A stretch of DNA of 60,261 bases, taken from the NCBI RefSeq assembly GCF_000359745.1, contig NZ_AQHN01000081.1, positions 1-60,261 of the forward strand, in the 5' to 3' direction. The notes beneath the pieces were generated by a model that saw only the letters and a list, made by a program, of their open reading frames with translations, was not told the DNA's origin and did no database searches. Of this stretch, positions 35,704 through 43,695 are shown piece after piece. Numbering within the stretch: position 1 is the first letter of the stretch; every line of letters starts with the position of its first letter. The DNA comes from Rhizobium freirei PRF 81. Lineage in GTDB: Bacteria; Pseudomonadota; Alphaproteobacteria; Rhizobiales; Rhizobiaceae. The translations under genes and the position numbers were made by a program.

Positions 35704-36126
35704 TCAGGCTGCCTTCTGTCCGAGGCGGAAATAGCGCCAGGGCGTCCACCAATGATAGCGTGGCTCCAGCTCGCCAGGCACCGGATCGAGCCCGCTCGTG
35801 CCGCCGGGTCCGCAGCGCGCGACGCGAAACAGCGTCATCCAGCCACCGGCCCAGAGCCCGTGGCGAGCGACAGCCTCATAGCCATATTCCGAACAGGTCG
35901 GGATATGGCGGCAGGAATTGCCGACGAAGCCGGAAAGCGTGAGTTGATACAGGCGAATGAGGCCCATGCCGAAAAGCCGGTCCGGTGTCTTGCGGAAGGC
36001 GCCGGAATAGTTGCGCGATTTCACCACCCTGTCTCCAGCCGGCGACGTGTCGCGCCGCGCTCGATTGGATGGGGCCGCACCGCCCTCGTCTTCATCGTCA
36101 TCCTGCATGAGACAGAATTGGCACAT
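35704..36126 (-). CDS. yidD: YidD, membrane protein insertion efficiency factor
   Basis: A 140-aa protein with the YidD core LIRLYQLTLSGFVGNSCRHIPTCSEYGYEAVARHG (residues about 62-96, with the conserved Cys pair in CRHIPTCS), then WMTLFRVARCGPGGTSGLDPVP. YidD is an amphipathic inner-membrane-associated protein that helps YidC insert proteins. In most bacteria it lies in rpmH-rnpA-yidD-yidC; here it is instead between a NifU-like gene (13 bp upstream) and DUF1697. The N-terminal 45 residues, with two Cys and a DDDEDE run, are extra compared with E. coli YidD (85 aa). Confidence 0.92.
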   Translation of the reverse strand: MCQFCLMQDDDEDEGGAAPSNRARRDTSPAGDRVVKSRNYSGAFRKTPDRLFGMGLIRLYQLTLSGFVGNSCRHIPTCSEYGYEAVARHGLWAGGWMTLFRVARCGPGGTSGLDPVPGELEPRYHWWTPWRYFRLGQKAA

Positions 36127-36139
36127 GGTCAGCGCCCGC

Positions 36140-36601
36140 TCAGACGGTTTCGGCCGTTTTGGCATTTCCGCCTTGACGCGCCGCCTCGATCTGCCCGATC
36201 GCATCCACGACGGCATCGAAGGTCAGCATGGTCGAGGCGTGCCGCGCCTTGTAGTCCCGGACGGGCTTCAGATAACGCATATCCTCGAACCGGCCGTCCG
36301 GCCCCTCGCCGTCCGCCTTGAGCATGGCAAGCATATCTTCCCTGGCCTTGCGCACTTCTTCCGCCGAAGCGCCGACGACGTGGCGGGCCATGATCGACGA
36401 TGAGGCCTGACCGAGCGCGCAGGCCTTGACGTCATGGGCAAAATCGGTCACGACATCGCCGTCCATTTTCAGCCAGATTTTTACGCGAGAACCGCACAGT
36501 CTGGAATGGGCCTGGGCACTGGCATCGGCGTCAGGAAGACTGCCGATGCGGCCGATATTGCCGGCAAACTCCAAAATTTTGCTGTTGTAGATGTCGTCCA
36601 T
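36140..36601 (-). CDS. IscU/SufU/NifU-like scaffold-family protein with incomplete ligands
   Basis: A 153-aa protein of the Fe-S scaffold fold: MDDIYNSKILEFAGN, AHSRLCGSRVKIWLKMD, KACALGQASSSIMARHVVGASAEEV, and MRYLKPVRDYKARHAS. Of the scaffold ligands, Cys36 and Cys61 are present, but the Asp after the first Cys is Ser38 (CGS instead of CGD), and the third Cys position is Ser123. Classical IscU needs three Cys and the Asp, so this is more likely a divergent member with another role, or one that borrows a ligand. It begins an operon with yidD and the DUF1697 gene. Confidence 0.8.
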   Translation of the reverse strand: MDDIYNSKILEFAGNIGRIGSLPDADASAQAHSRLCGSRVKIWLKMDGDVVTDFAHDVKACALGQASSSIMARHVVGASAEEVRKAREDMLAMLKADGEGPDGRFEDMRYLKPVRDYKARHASTMLTFDAVVDAIGQIEAARQGGNAKTAETV

Positions 36602-36653
36602 CACAGATTTTGCTCCGATGCACCCGTCAGTGTTTCGTAACAAAAAACACAGC

Positions 36654-36670
36654 GTGTCCGTTTAGGACAC
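36654..36670. promoter_or_regulatory. perfect inverted repeat upstream of the NifU-like/yidD operon
   Basis: GTGTCC (36654-36659) and GGACAC (36665-36670) form a perfect 6-5-6 dyad 53 bases upstream of the NifU-like start, a typical place for a dimeric repressor. No binding protein can be named from the motif alone. Confidence 0.45.
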
Positions 36671-36708
36671 TTTCACAGGGACAATGCCATACTATATGTA
36701 TGTCGTTC

Positions 36709-36735
36709 GAAGACCATAGAAATGCAATGGTCTTC
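36709..36735. promoter_or_regulatory. nine-base inverted repeat between NifU-like gene and folE
   Basis: GAAGACCAT (36709-36717) and ATGGTCTTC (36727-36735) are perfect inverted arms around a nine-base A-rich loop. It lies in the 292-bp divergent gap. It is not GC-rich and has no U tract, so it looks more like an operator or cruciform than a terminator. The remaining part of the gap (36736-36893) shows no gene. Confidence 0.4.
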
Positions 36736-36893
36736 TGTAAGTTTGATGGGAAACCGTGCAGGACGGCAGGCTTGTCCGCCAGCCAGAACGCCCCGGAGCC
36801 CGCCAAAGGTACAAAATCTCCGCACCTCGGGGAATGCCAGTGGCGAGTCCGATAAGATGATATCCGCGTAGCGGGTCAGGAGATCCACAGGTA

Positions 36894-37505
36894 ATGGACG
36901 CCATTGTAAAGAACTTTCCGCAAGTCGTTGATTCCGATCGTCCGTCGCAGAAAGAAGCCGAAGACGCCGTCCGCGTTCTGCTTCGCTGGGCTGGCGACGA
37001 TCCGCAGCGCGAGGGGCTGCTTGATACGCCTGCGCGCGTCGCCAAGGCCTATCGCGAGCTTTTCGGCGGCTACGACCTGAACCCCGAGGATGTTCTTGGC
37101 CGCACCTTCGAAGAAGTGTCCGGCTATGACGACATCGTGCTTGTGCGCGACATTCCGTTTTTCTCTCATTGCGAGCACCACATGGTGCCGATCATCGGCA
37201 AGGCCCATGTCGGCTATCTGCCGAACGGCCGCGTACTCGGTCTCTCCAAGATCGCCCGCGTCGTCGATATCTTCGGCCGCCGCCTGCAGACGCAGGAAGC
37301 CATGACGGCGCAGATTGCCAACGCGATCGACGACACGCTGCGCCCGCGCGGCGTTGCCGTCATGATCGAGGCAGAGCATATGTGCATGGCCATGCGCGGC
37401 GTGCAGAAGCAGGGTTCCACGACGCTGACGATGACCTTCACGGGTGCCTTCAAGGCCGATGCCGCCGAACAGGCCCGTTTCATGTCTTTGGTCCGGGGTC
37501 GCTAA
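36894..37505 (+). CDS. folE: GTP cyclohydrolase I
   Basis: First step of folate synthesis: GTP to dihydroneopterin triphosphate. Zinc ligands fit Cys93 and His96 in FSHCEHHMVPI and Cys164 in EAEHMCMAMRGVQKQGS; VLGLSKIARVVDIFGRRLQTQE and the GHVGYLP-like segment are conserved. At 203 aa it is the type IA enzyme. The hisI gene begins 25 bp downstream, so the two share a transcript, as seen in other rhizobia. Confidence 0.97.
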   Translation: MDAIVKNFPQVVDSDRPSQKEAEDAVRVLLRWAGDDPQREGLLDTPARVAKAYRELFGGYDLNPEDVLGRTFEEVSGYDDIVLVRDIPFFSHCEHHMVPIIGKAHVGYLPNGRVLGLSKIARVVDIFGRRLQTQEAMTAQIANAIDDTLRPRGVAVMIEAEHMCMAMRGVQKQGSTTLTMTFTGAFKADAAEQARFMSLVRGR

Positions 37506-37530
37506 CCGGGCTTCAACGAAAGAGCCTGAA

Positions 37531-37980
37531 ATGAATCTGATTTTCAATGCGCCTTCAGAGGATAAATCCGAGCTTGAGGACGCCGGCGATTTCACGCCGC
37601 GCTTCGATGACCGCGGCCTGATCACCGCGATCGTGACCGATGCGCATGACGGCGAGCTCCTGATGGTCGCGCACATGAACGCGGAAGCGCTGGCTTTGAC
37701 GATCAAGACCGGCACGGCTCACTATTTCAGCCGCTCTCGCGGAAAACTTTGGAAGAAGGGTGAAACCTCCGGAAACCTCCAAACGGTGAAGGAGATCCGT
37801 ACCGATTGTGATCAGGATGCAATCTGGCTCAAAGTACAGGTCGCGGGACACGACGCAACGTGTCACACTGGGCGCCGTTCCTGCTTCTATCGCACTGTTC
37901 AGCTGGAAGATGGAAAGCCGGTGTTGAGCGTGGTCGACGAACACCTGCATTTTGACCCGGAAGAAGTCTACAAGCAGTAG
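37531..37980 (+). CDS. hisI: phosphoribosyl-AMP cyclohydrolase
   Basis: Third step of histidine synthesis. Conserved blocks: LLMVAHMNAEALALTIKTG, AHYFSRSRGKLWKKGETSGN, RTDCDQDAIWLKV (Mg2+/Zn2+ ligands around Cys93) and CHTGRRSCFYR (zinc Cys111 and Cys118). At 149 aa it is a stand-alone HisI without a HisE domain. The start at 37531 follows folE by 25 bp. Confidence 0.97.
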   Translation: MNLIFNAPSEDKSELEDAGDFTPRFDDRGLITAIVTDAHDGELLMVAHMNAEALALTIKTGTAHYFSRSRGKLWKKGETSGNLQTVKEIRTDCDQDAIWLKVQVAGHDATCHTGRRSCFYRTVQLEDGKPVLSVVDEHLHFDPEEVYKQ

Positions 37981-38088
37981 ACCTATCGGCGAAAACGCGC
38001 CAGCAAGCTTCAACCAGTATACGATTTGGAAACGAAAAAGGGACAGTATTTTAGCAAGAGGCACAGGGGGCCTCGGAGGAGGCTTTAA

Positions 38089-39048
38089 ATGCTGAATTGG
38101 GGGTTGAATCGTCTTAACGGCGGCCAGAACTCGACCGGTTTGAGCACCTCGCAAGATACATCCACACCGCTTCTCGCTCCAGCTCCTCCCAAACGGGTCA
38201 AGATCGCGCTGGCGCTCGGCGGCGGCGCGGCGCGCGGATGGGCGCATATTGGCGTGTTGCGCGCCCTGGACGAGGCGGGCATAACCGTTGGCATGATCGC
38301 AGGCACGTCGATCGGTGCGCTGGTGGGCGGCTGCTATCTCGCCGGCAAACTCGACGAACTGGAGGCCTTCGCCCGTTCGCTGACCATGCGCCGTATCGCG
38401 AGCCTTCTTGATCTGACCATCGGCGGCAGCGGTCTGTTCGGCGGCATGCGGCTGACCAAGCGTATGCAGGAGCATCTTGAAGGCCTGTCGATCGAGGATC
38501 TGGAGCACCCGTTCGTCGCCGTTGCTTCTGAGCTGACCACCGGTCACGAAGTATGGATCGCCAATGGATCGCTGATCACGGCATTGCGCGCTTCCTACGC
38601 CCTGCCCGGCATTTTCGAGCCGGTGCGCTCCAACGGACGAACGCTGGTCGATGGCGCTCTGGTCAATCCCGTTCCGGTTTCCGTGTGCCGCACATATGAG
38701 CAGCCGCTGGTGGTTGCCGTAAACCTGCATTACGACCTCTACGGCAGGTCCGCCGTGATTAAACACAATGTCAGCCCTCCCAACGGCGATCATCAACGTC
38801 GCGACGATACGCCGGCCACGAAACTCGGCATGACCGGCGTGATGGTGCAGGCTTTCAACATCATACAGGATAGAATTGCGCGCGCGCGCCTTGCCGGCGA
38901 TCCGCCCGACCTGGCGCTGAATCCACGCCTGAGCGATGTCGGTCTCTCGGAATTTCATCGTGCCGGCGAAGCGATAGAGCGCGGCTATGAGGAGGCTTCG
39001 GCGAGGTTGACCGAAATCCGCCGCATGCAGGAAGCCTATGCGCGGTAA
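38089..39048 (+). CDS. patatin-like phospholipase (RssA/NTE type)
   Basis: A 319-aa lipid acyl hydrolase with the patatin core: ALGGGAARGWAHIGVLRALDEAGI (oxyanion hole, residues 42-65), AGTSIGALVGGCY with nucleophile Ser74, and LVDGALVNPVPV with the catalytic Asp of the dyad. There is no signal peptide, so it likely acts in the cytoplasm or at the inner membrane face. Monocistronic; GGAGG lies about 15 bases before the ATG. Confidence 0.9.
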   Translation: MLNWGLNRLNGGQNSTGLSTSQDTSTPLLAPAPPKRVKIALALGGGAARGWAHIGVLRALDEAGITVGMIAGTSIGALVGGCYLAGKLDELEAFARSLTMRRIASLLDLTIGGSGLFGGMRLTKRMQEHLEGLSIEDLEHPFVAVASELTTGHEVWIANGSLITALRASYALPGIFEPVRSNGRTLVDGALVNPVPVSVCRTYEQPLVVAVNLHYDLYGRSAVIKHNVSPPNGDHQRRDDTPATKLGMTGVMVQAFNIIQDRIARARLAGDPPDLALNPRLSDVGLSEFHRAGEAIERGYEEASARLTEIRRMQEAYAR

Positions 39049-39205
39049 GAGGTGTGCTTGAGGGCCGCAATCGAATTGAGCCCCTCTCCGCTCTGGACGT
39101 GAGAGGCTCTACAAGCCGGATGTTCCGTCCCTTGCTTTGAGTTCAGGCGTACGTCGTTGCAATCGACCCACCGGATCGATTGCTCGAACTCCGCCCGATC
39201 GTCCG

Positions 39206-39640
39206 TCAGCCGGCAATATAGGCCTTGATCTGCTCGGTCTCGAGTTCGATCTCGCGGATGCGCCATTTGACGACGTCGCCGATCGAGATGATGCCGGTAA
39301 GCTTGCCCTTTTCTTCGACGGGAACGTGGCGGAAGCGACCCGACGTCATCAGCCCCATCAGCTCGTCTGTCGTGGTGTCTTCCTTGCAGCGCTGAACTTT
39401 CGCGGTCATGAGCGACGCGATCGGTTTATCGAGGGATTCCGAGCCATGCTTGGCAACGGCATTGACGATATCCCGCTCGGTGAAGATGCCGGAAATCTTG
39501 CCGTTCATGCCGACGACGACAATCGCGCCGATGCGTTTCTGATTGAGTATCTTGGCGGCCTCGGCAACCGTCGTATTCCCTCCGGCGGTAACGACGTCGC
39601 GGCCTTTGGCATCAAGTATGGCCTTCACGGAAACTGACAT
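39206..39640 (-). CDS. CBS-domain pair protein
   Basis: A 144-aa protein made of two CBS domains: VSVKAILDAKGRDVVTAGGNTTVAEAAKILNQKRIGAIVVVGMNGKISGIFTERDIVNAV (residues 2-62) and KPIASLMTAKVQRCKEDTTTDELMGLMTSGRFRHVPVEEKGKLTGIISIGDVVKWRI (about 75-131). Such stand-alone pairs bind adenosine nucleotides and regulate partners. Which one is unknown. The ATG at 39640 gives the conserved start; an outer ATG adds eight residues. Confidence 0.92.
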   Translation of the reverse strand: MSVSVKAILDAKGRDVVTAGGNTTVAEAAKILNQKRIGAIVVVGMNGKISGIFTERDIVNAVAKHGSESLDKPIASLMTAKVQRCKEDTTTDELMGLMTSGRFRHVPVEEKGKLTGIISIGDVVKWRIREIELETEQIKAYIAG

Positions 39641-39807
39641 TCGATCCTCCCATCTCGAAAGCATGTGAACACTTGAAGCATCCGATATGTTCCGAAATTA
39701 CCCCCGGAGCTCAAACCGGCGCTTTGCCCGTCGGTCGAGTCGATCTCCTCTGTTCCGCGACCGACGGATAGCAATCGTGCGCTTGTGTCAGCGAGAAAGC
39801 AACAGCT

Positions 39808-40575
39808 TCATTCGTCCAATGGAGCAGCTTCTTGCTCTTCCATGCGCGGCTGCCGATCAAACAGCGCAAAGAGCAGAAAACCGAAGAGAAAGCCGCCAAT
39901 ATGGGCATCCCAGGCGACGGGCTGCGAGCTGTCGCCGGCAAGTGTGATGCCGAAGGCGACGAGCGCATTACCCGCAATCCACATGACGATATAGACAACG
40001 ACCGTGCGGCTGCGCAGCGCGCCGAGAATGCCAAGGCGCGGATTGAGATGCGCCTCCCGCATGGAAATCCGGCGTCCGTCGGCGACGGGAAAGGCGAAGC
40101 GGCAGGCGGCACCCATCAGCGCCGACACGACCCCGGACGCGCCGATCAACAAAGTTTGATCGCCCCAGAAGAGGGCCGCGTGCATGAAAGCTGAAGCGGC
40201 GGAAGAGAGAATCCAGAATATCACATAGCGTACGGCCCCGATGCGTCGGGCCACCGGCGCCGCAAACACCATCAGCCAAAGGCTGTTGAAGACGATATGC
40301 TCGACGCCGCCATGCAGCAGCGAATAGGTGACAGGCGTCCAGAGCCATTCGAGGCCCTGCTGCGCCAGCGGAAATGCGTAGCGGGCAGGCATGAAGCTGA
40401 AGGTGAAGTAGATCCAGTTCAGCCTATCGTCCGACCATGACGGCACGTTCATAAGCGCGAAGACGGCAACCAGCACCGCGAGGCTGGCGAGAATGATCGG
40501 CGGCAGATTGAAGGCCGGAACGCGCTGCGGCCGCGGATCTTTCGGCTCTTGGCGCGGCGGCTGTTCATCGTCCAT
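39808..40575 (-). CDS. rhomboid-family intramembrane serine protease
   Basis: A 255-aa membrane protein with six predicted helices. The catalytic dyad is Ser147 in GASGVVSALMG and His224 in AWDAHIGGFLFGF; SLLHGGVEHIVFNSLWLMVF is the conserved helix 2 motif with the stabilising His/Asn. A Pro/charge-rich cytoplasmic start precedes helix 1. It should cleave transmembrane segments of unknown targets. A strong terminator-like hairpin lies upstream on the same strand (40628-40657), so its transcript may start below it or be attenuated by it. Confidence 0.92.
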   Translation of the reverse strand: MDDEQPPRQEPKDPRPQRVPAFNLPPIILASLAVLVAVFALMNVPSWSDDRLNWIYFTFSFMPARYAFPLAQQGLEWLWTPVTYSLLHGGVEHIVFNSLWLMVFAAPVARRIGAVRYVIFWILSSAASAFMHAALFWGDQTLLIGASGVVSALMGAACRFAFPVADGRRISMREAHLNPRLGILGALRSRTVVVYIVMWIAGNALVAFGITLAGDSSQPVAWDAHIGGFLFGFLLFALFDRQPRMEEQEAAPLDE

Positions 40576-40627
40576 GTGTTGCTCTGCTTTTCTTTAGATG
40601 TGCTCGACACATAGCGCAGCGAAACTC

Positions 40628-40657
40628 AAAAAAAAAGCCGCCCGGATGACGGGCGGC
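40628..40657 (-). terminator. strong intrinsic terminator upstream of the rhomboid gene
   Basis: GCCGCCCG (40637-40644) pairs with CGGGCGGC (40650-40657) around a GATGA loop, next to nine As (40628-40636); read on the minus strand this is an 8-bp GC stem followed by nine Us. It points at the rhomboid gene, 53 bases ahead of its start, and no minus-strand gene lies upstream of it. Confidence 0.85.
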
Positions 40658-40760
40658 GTATCGGGCGCTTCTCTTCGGGATTGGCCTGATGAGCCGGTCC
40701 CGCGCCCTCTAAGTTCGTGCTGAAGGTCACTTGGTGAAGTGATGAGTAATTTCTTTCATT
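40658..40760 (-). ncRNA. candidate small RNA or attenuated leader upstream of rhomboid gene
   Basis: Just before the orphan terminator, the minus strand can fold into a tiered stem: 40703-40707 with 40663-40667 (GGGCG/CGCCC), 40698-40702 with 40676-40680 (five pairs), and 40693-40695 with 40683-40685 (three pairs), with an eight-base bulge on one side. Together with the U9 terminator this looks like a structured RNA of roughly 100-140 nt. The 5' end is a guess; no clear promoter was found on this strand between 40760 and 40890. The whole 315-bp gap 40576-40890 otherwise holds no ORF I can support. Confidence 0.4.
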
Positions 40761-40890
40761 TGCCGCCACCAAAGGCAATCGAAACCATCTATTAACCCTA
40801 ATGCCCCGGTTCTGGCATGAAACTGGCAGGGCTTAATGTGAGGGCAAAGAACGCCCTCGGAATTGAACTGTATTGGGACACCGACGTACC

Positions 40891-41565
40891 ATGTGCCAGA
40901 AAACCAGCGCTGAAATATTTACTTACTGGGAGCGGATCCGAGGCAATGCAGACGCGCCCCTGCGCAGTTTGATACAACCGTCGGCCGTCAGTCATATTCT
41001 CCCGGAGCTGTTCATTTTGGAAAATACGGCCGACAACAATCCGCGCTTCCGCCTGGCCGGCACGACGATCTGCAATCTCATGGGCCGCGAGATCCGCGGC
41101 GAAGACTTTGCTGTCCTCTGGGCCGGCAGCCAGCGGGAGGACCCGGTACACATCGCTGCCGGCGTAATGAGGCATGTCGTTCCCGCCGTAATCAGGGCGA
41201 CCGGTTATTGCATCAGCGGCCGCAGCGTGGCTTTCGAAATGATGCTGATGCCTTTGCGCAGCTCCAGCGATATCTGCGACAGATTGCTGGGCTGCCTGAC
41301 ACCTGCAGCTCCGGCGCCCTGGCTCGGCAACGAATGCCTGGAGTTTCTTGCGCTCGACCGCAGCCGTCTGCTTTACGACCGCCCTGTCCGCGTCCCCGAA
41401 CCATCGCCTCAACTGGATATGACCGATCTTCTGGCGCCTCGGGAAAACACCCGCTTGGGTGAATGGATGCGCAGAAAGTTAAATCTTGCAATACTCGGTC
41501 AAGATGCCGGCGAGAGTGAACCGCCGCGGGACAAAATCGGCTTGCGCCCCCAGGTTACACCTTGA
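40891..41565 (+). CDS. PAS-domain protein of the alphaproteobacterial PF07310 type
   Basis: A 224-aa cytoplasmic protein. Residues 1-140 match the PAS_5 pattern: AEIFTYWERIRGNADAPLRSLIQPSAVSHILPELFILE, RFRLAGTTICNLMGREIRGEDF, AFEMMLMPLRSSSDICDRLLGCLTP. No output domain follows, only a disordered C-terminus, so it may act as a sensor module for a partner. The PilZ protein gene 72 bp downstream makes a link to c-di-GMP signalling possible but unproven. Confidence 0.82.
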   Translation: MCQKTSAEIFTYWERIRGNADAPLRSLIQPSAVSHILPELFILENTADNNPRFRLAGTTICNLMGREIRGEDFAVLWAGSQREDPVHIAAGVMRHVVPAVIRATGYCISGRSVAFEMMLMPLRSSSDICDRLLGCLTPAAPAPWLGNECLEFLALDRSRLLYDRPVRVPEPSPQLDMTDLLAPRENTRLGEWMRRKLNLAILGQDAGESEPPRDKIGLRPQVTP

Positions 41566-41637
41566 GGAAAGACAACAATACCTTAAGAAGTTTCGGCTAG
41601 TTATTGCAGCGGACGCAATCGGTAAAGAAGCTCTTCC

Positions 41638-42267
41638 ATGCATTCATCCCAGCCGGCCCAAGCGATGCGGTCAAATCAATTCGCAGGCAATGCCCCTCGC
41701 GGCGATCAAAGGACCTTTCAGCGGGTCCCGATCAATATGCAGGGTCGTCTCATGCTGGCAAATTATGAAGAGTTCGAGTGCCTGGTAACGGAAATGTCGC
41801 CCGGCGACATGTATGTCATCTGCGCGGGACGTCCGCGCGCCGACGAGCGTGTCATCGCCTATATCGACCATCTCGGCCGCGTCGAAGGTCACGTCGTCGC
41901 CGTTGACGGGCGCGGCTTCAGCATGTCGATCAACGCGACCGAACGGAAGCGCGAAAAGCTTGCGGCACAGCTCACCTGGCTTGCCAACAAGCATGAGCTC
42001 GGCCTGCCGGAAGATCGCCGCCACGATCGCCTGACGCCGCGCAACACCCGCAGCGACCTCACCCTTGACGACGGCACGGTATATAGCTGCCGCATCATGG
42101 ACCTTTCGCTTTCCGGAGCTGCCGTCGACGTCGAAGTGCGGCCCGCCCTCGGCACTCCGGTCCGCCTCGGCAATATGCGCGGCCGCGTCGTGCGCCACTT
42201 CATGGAAGGCGTGGCGATCGAGTTCCTTTCGCTGCAGTCGCGCGAGACCTTGCGCGAATTTCTCTGA
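41638..42267 (+). CDS. tandem PilZ-domain protein (c-di-GMP receptor)
   Basis: A 209-aa protein with two PilZ-like domains. The first (about 24-100) has an RxxxR start (Arg25-Arg29) but EMSPGD where the second motif should be. The second (about 126-205) has both parts: Arg127-Arg131 and DLSLSG (Asp155, Ser157, Gly160). So only the C-terminal domain seems fit to bind c-di-GMP. No further effector domain is present. A start at 41665 (MRSNQF) is an alternative. Confidence 0.88.
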   Translation: MHSSQPAQAMRSNQFAGNAPRGDQRTFQRVPINMQGRLMLANYEEFECLVTEMSPGDMYVICAGRPRADERVIAYIDHLGRVEGHVVAVDGRGFSMSINATERKREKLAAQLTWLANKHELGLPEDRRHDRLTPRNTRSDLTLDDGTVYSCRIMDLSLSGAAVDVEVRPALGTPVRLGNMRGRVVRHFMEGVAIEFLSLQSRETLREFL

Positions 42268-42324
42268 TCCGTCATCCGCCTGTCACGCAACGTCGGGAAA
42301 TAGCGACGCTTGTTCCTGTCTGCG

Positions 42325-43302
42325 ATGCGTGGCCGCGAGATGCTTTATCCCGACATAACTCCTTTCGACGAGGGCTTGCTGGATGTCGGTGACGGCCAGC
42401 GGATATTCTGGATGCAGTCCGGCAATCCCGCAGGCATGCCCGTCCTCGTCCTGCATGGCGGGCCCGGCTCGGGGAGTTCAGCCGGAACGCGACGCTATTT
42501 CGATCCGCAGCATTACAGGATCATCCAGTTCGATCAGCGCGGTTGCGGTAATAGTCTCCCGCATGCGTCCGAGCCTGGAATTGATCTGTCTGACAATACG
42601 ACATGGCACTCGGTTGCCGATATCGAGCAGCTGAGGCTTTTGCTCGGCATCGACCGCTGGATCGTATTCGGCAATTCCTGGGGCTGCACGCTTGCCCTCG
42701 TCTATGCCGAGACCCATCCGGATCGCGTTTTATCCCTGCTCCTCGTCGGCATCACGATGACAAGGCAGTCGGAGATCGACTGGCTCTATCGCGGTCTTGG
42801 CAGTTTCTTTCCCGAGCAATGGACGCGATTCCGAGCATCAGCTGCGGCAGAGGATCGTGGCGGCGATCTGGTAGGCGCCTATTATCGTCTCCTGAGCAAT
42901 CCGGAACCGGCAATCCATGTCAAGGCGGCAAGGGACTGGCACGAATGGGAAGCCGCCTCGATCCTGGTCGACCCCCGCGCTACCCTGTCGGCACGCTGGT
43001 CCGATCCGCGCTATCTGACGGCACGGGCCCGCATCATAACGCATTATTTTCATCATCTGGCCTGGCTGGAGGAAAACCAGATCCTGCGTGGTCTCCACCG
43101 GCTCTCCGGCATCCCCTGCACACTGATCCAGGGACGCCTCGATCTCGAGGCCCCCATCGTCACCGCATGGGAATTTTCACAGGCATGGCCAGATGCAAAT
43201 TTGATCGTCATTCCCAACGCGGCCCATTCGCCCGCTCTATCGGAAATGGCCGCTTCCATCGTCGGCGCGGCAGACGCATTGCGCACGCTCGGCCCACAAT
43301 AA
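42325..43302 (+). CDS. pip: prolyl aminopeptidase (alpha/beta hydrolase, S33)
   Basis: Removes N-terminal proline from peptides. Oxyanion block LVLHGGPGSGSSAGTRRYFDPQHYRIIQFDQRGCGNSLPHA, nucleophile GNSWGCTLALVYAETHP (Ser in GNSWGC), acidic residue in IQGRLDLEAP and catalytic His in NAAHSP. From 42325 it is 325 aa; ATG at 42340 is a second option. In canonical enzymes the acidic loop reads GRYD, here GRLD. Cytoplasmic. Confidence 0.92.
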   Translation: MRGREMLYPDITPFDEGLLDVGDGQRIFWMQSGNPAGMPVLVLHGGPGSGSSAGTRRYFDPQHYRIIQFDQRGCGNSLPHASEPGIDLSDNTTWHSVADIEQLRLLLGIDRWIVFGNSWGCTLALVYAETHPDRVLSLLLVGITMTRQSEIDWLYRGLGSFFPEQWTRFRASAAAEDRGGDLVGAYYRLLSNPEPAIHVKAARDWHEWEAASILVDPRATLSARWSDPRYLTARARIITHYFHHLAWLEENQILRGLHRLSGIPCTLIQGRLDLEAPIVTAWEFSQAWPDANLIVIPNAAHSPALSEMAASIVGAADALRTLGPQ

Positions 43303-43620
43303 AAATCAAAAAATATTTTTCGGCCGTTTTTCCCGAAATGGCACAGGACAGGGTGAATTTGCCGATTTCGCCGGCTCCGCCATGCGCCAGCGCAGATTGC
43401 CTCTTTCAGTATGGGATGATTCTTGGCCGCAAGAGCTGCTTCGTTGTTAAGAATCCGATTGGCGAGAAGCCATTTAGAGCAGTACATCTCTCCGTTTTTC
43501 CGTCCGGGAACACATACCGAAAACATTCAAATTTTAATCGAATTTGCCGAAAAATTGAGTCAAGTTTTCTGCGTGTTTTATGAAAGTTTGATCCAGATTT
43601 GATTCAACTAAGCCATTAAT
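43303..43620. other. AT-rich intergenic region without a gene
   Basis: About 320 bases with a markedly lower GC content than the surroundings, starting with an AAAAATATTTTT palindrome (about 43309-43320). I see no ORF with support, no terminator hairpin and no repeat of the neighbours. It ends in the promoter of the transglutaminase-like peptidase gene. Confidence 0.5.
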
Positions 43621-43649
43621 TTGACTGTGCAATTTTGCGCCAGATAAAA
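43621..43649 (+). promoter_or_regulatory. sigma-70 type promoter of the BTLCP peptidase gene
   Basis: TTGACT (43621-43626), a 17-base spacer and ATAAAA (43644-43649), 47 bases before the ATG at 43696. An AGGGA ribosome binding site follows. It is the best -35/-10 pair in this gap. Confidence 0.55.
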
Positions 43650-43695
43650 GCATGCGTGTCATTCTGATCCCAACAAAATAAGCAGGGACAGGGAC

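Noticed and set aside
43303..43695. Hidden gene in the AT-rich gap before the BTLCP peptidase
   Set aside because: No frame with a plausible start, ribosome binding site and composition on either strand.
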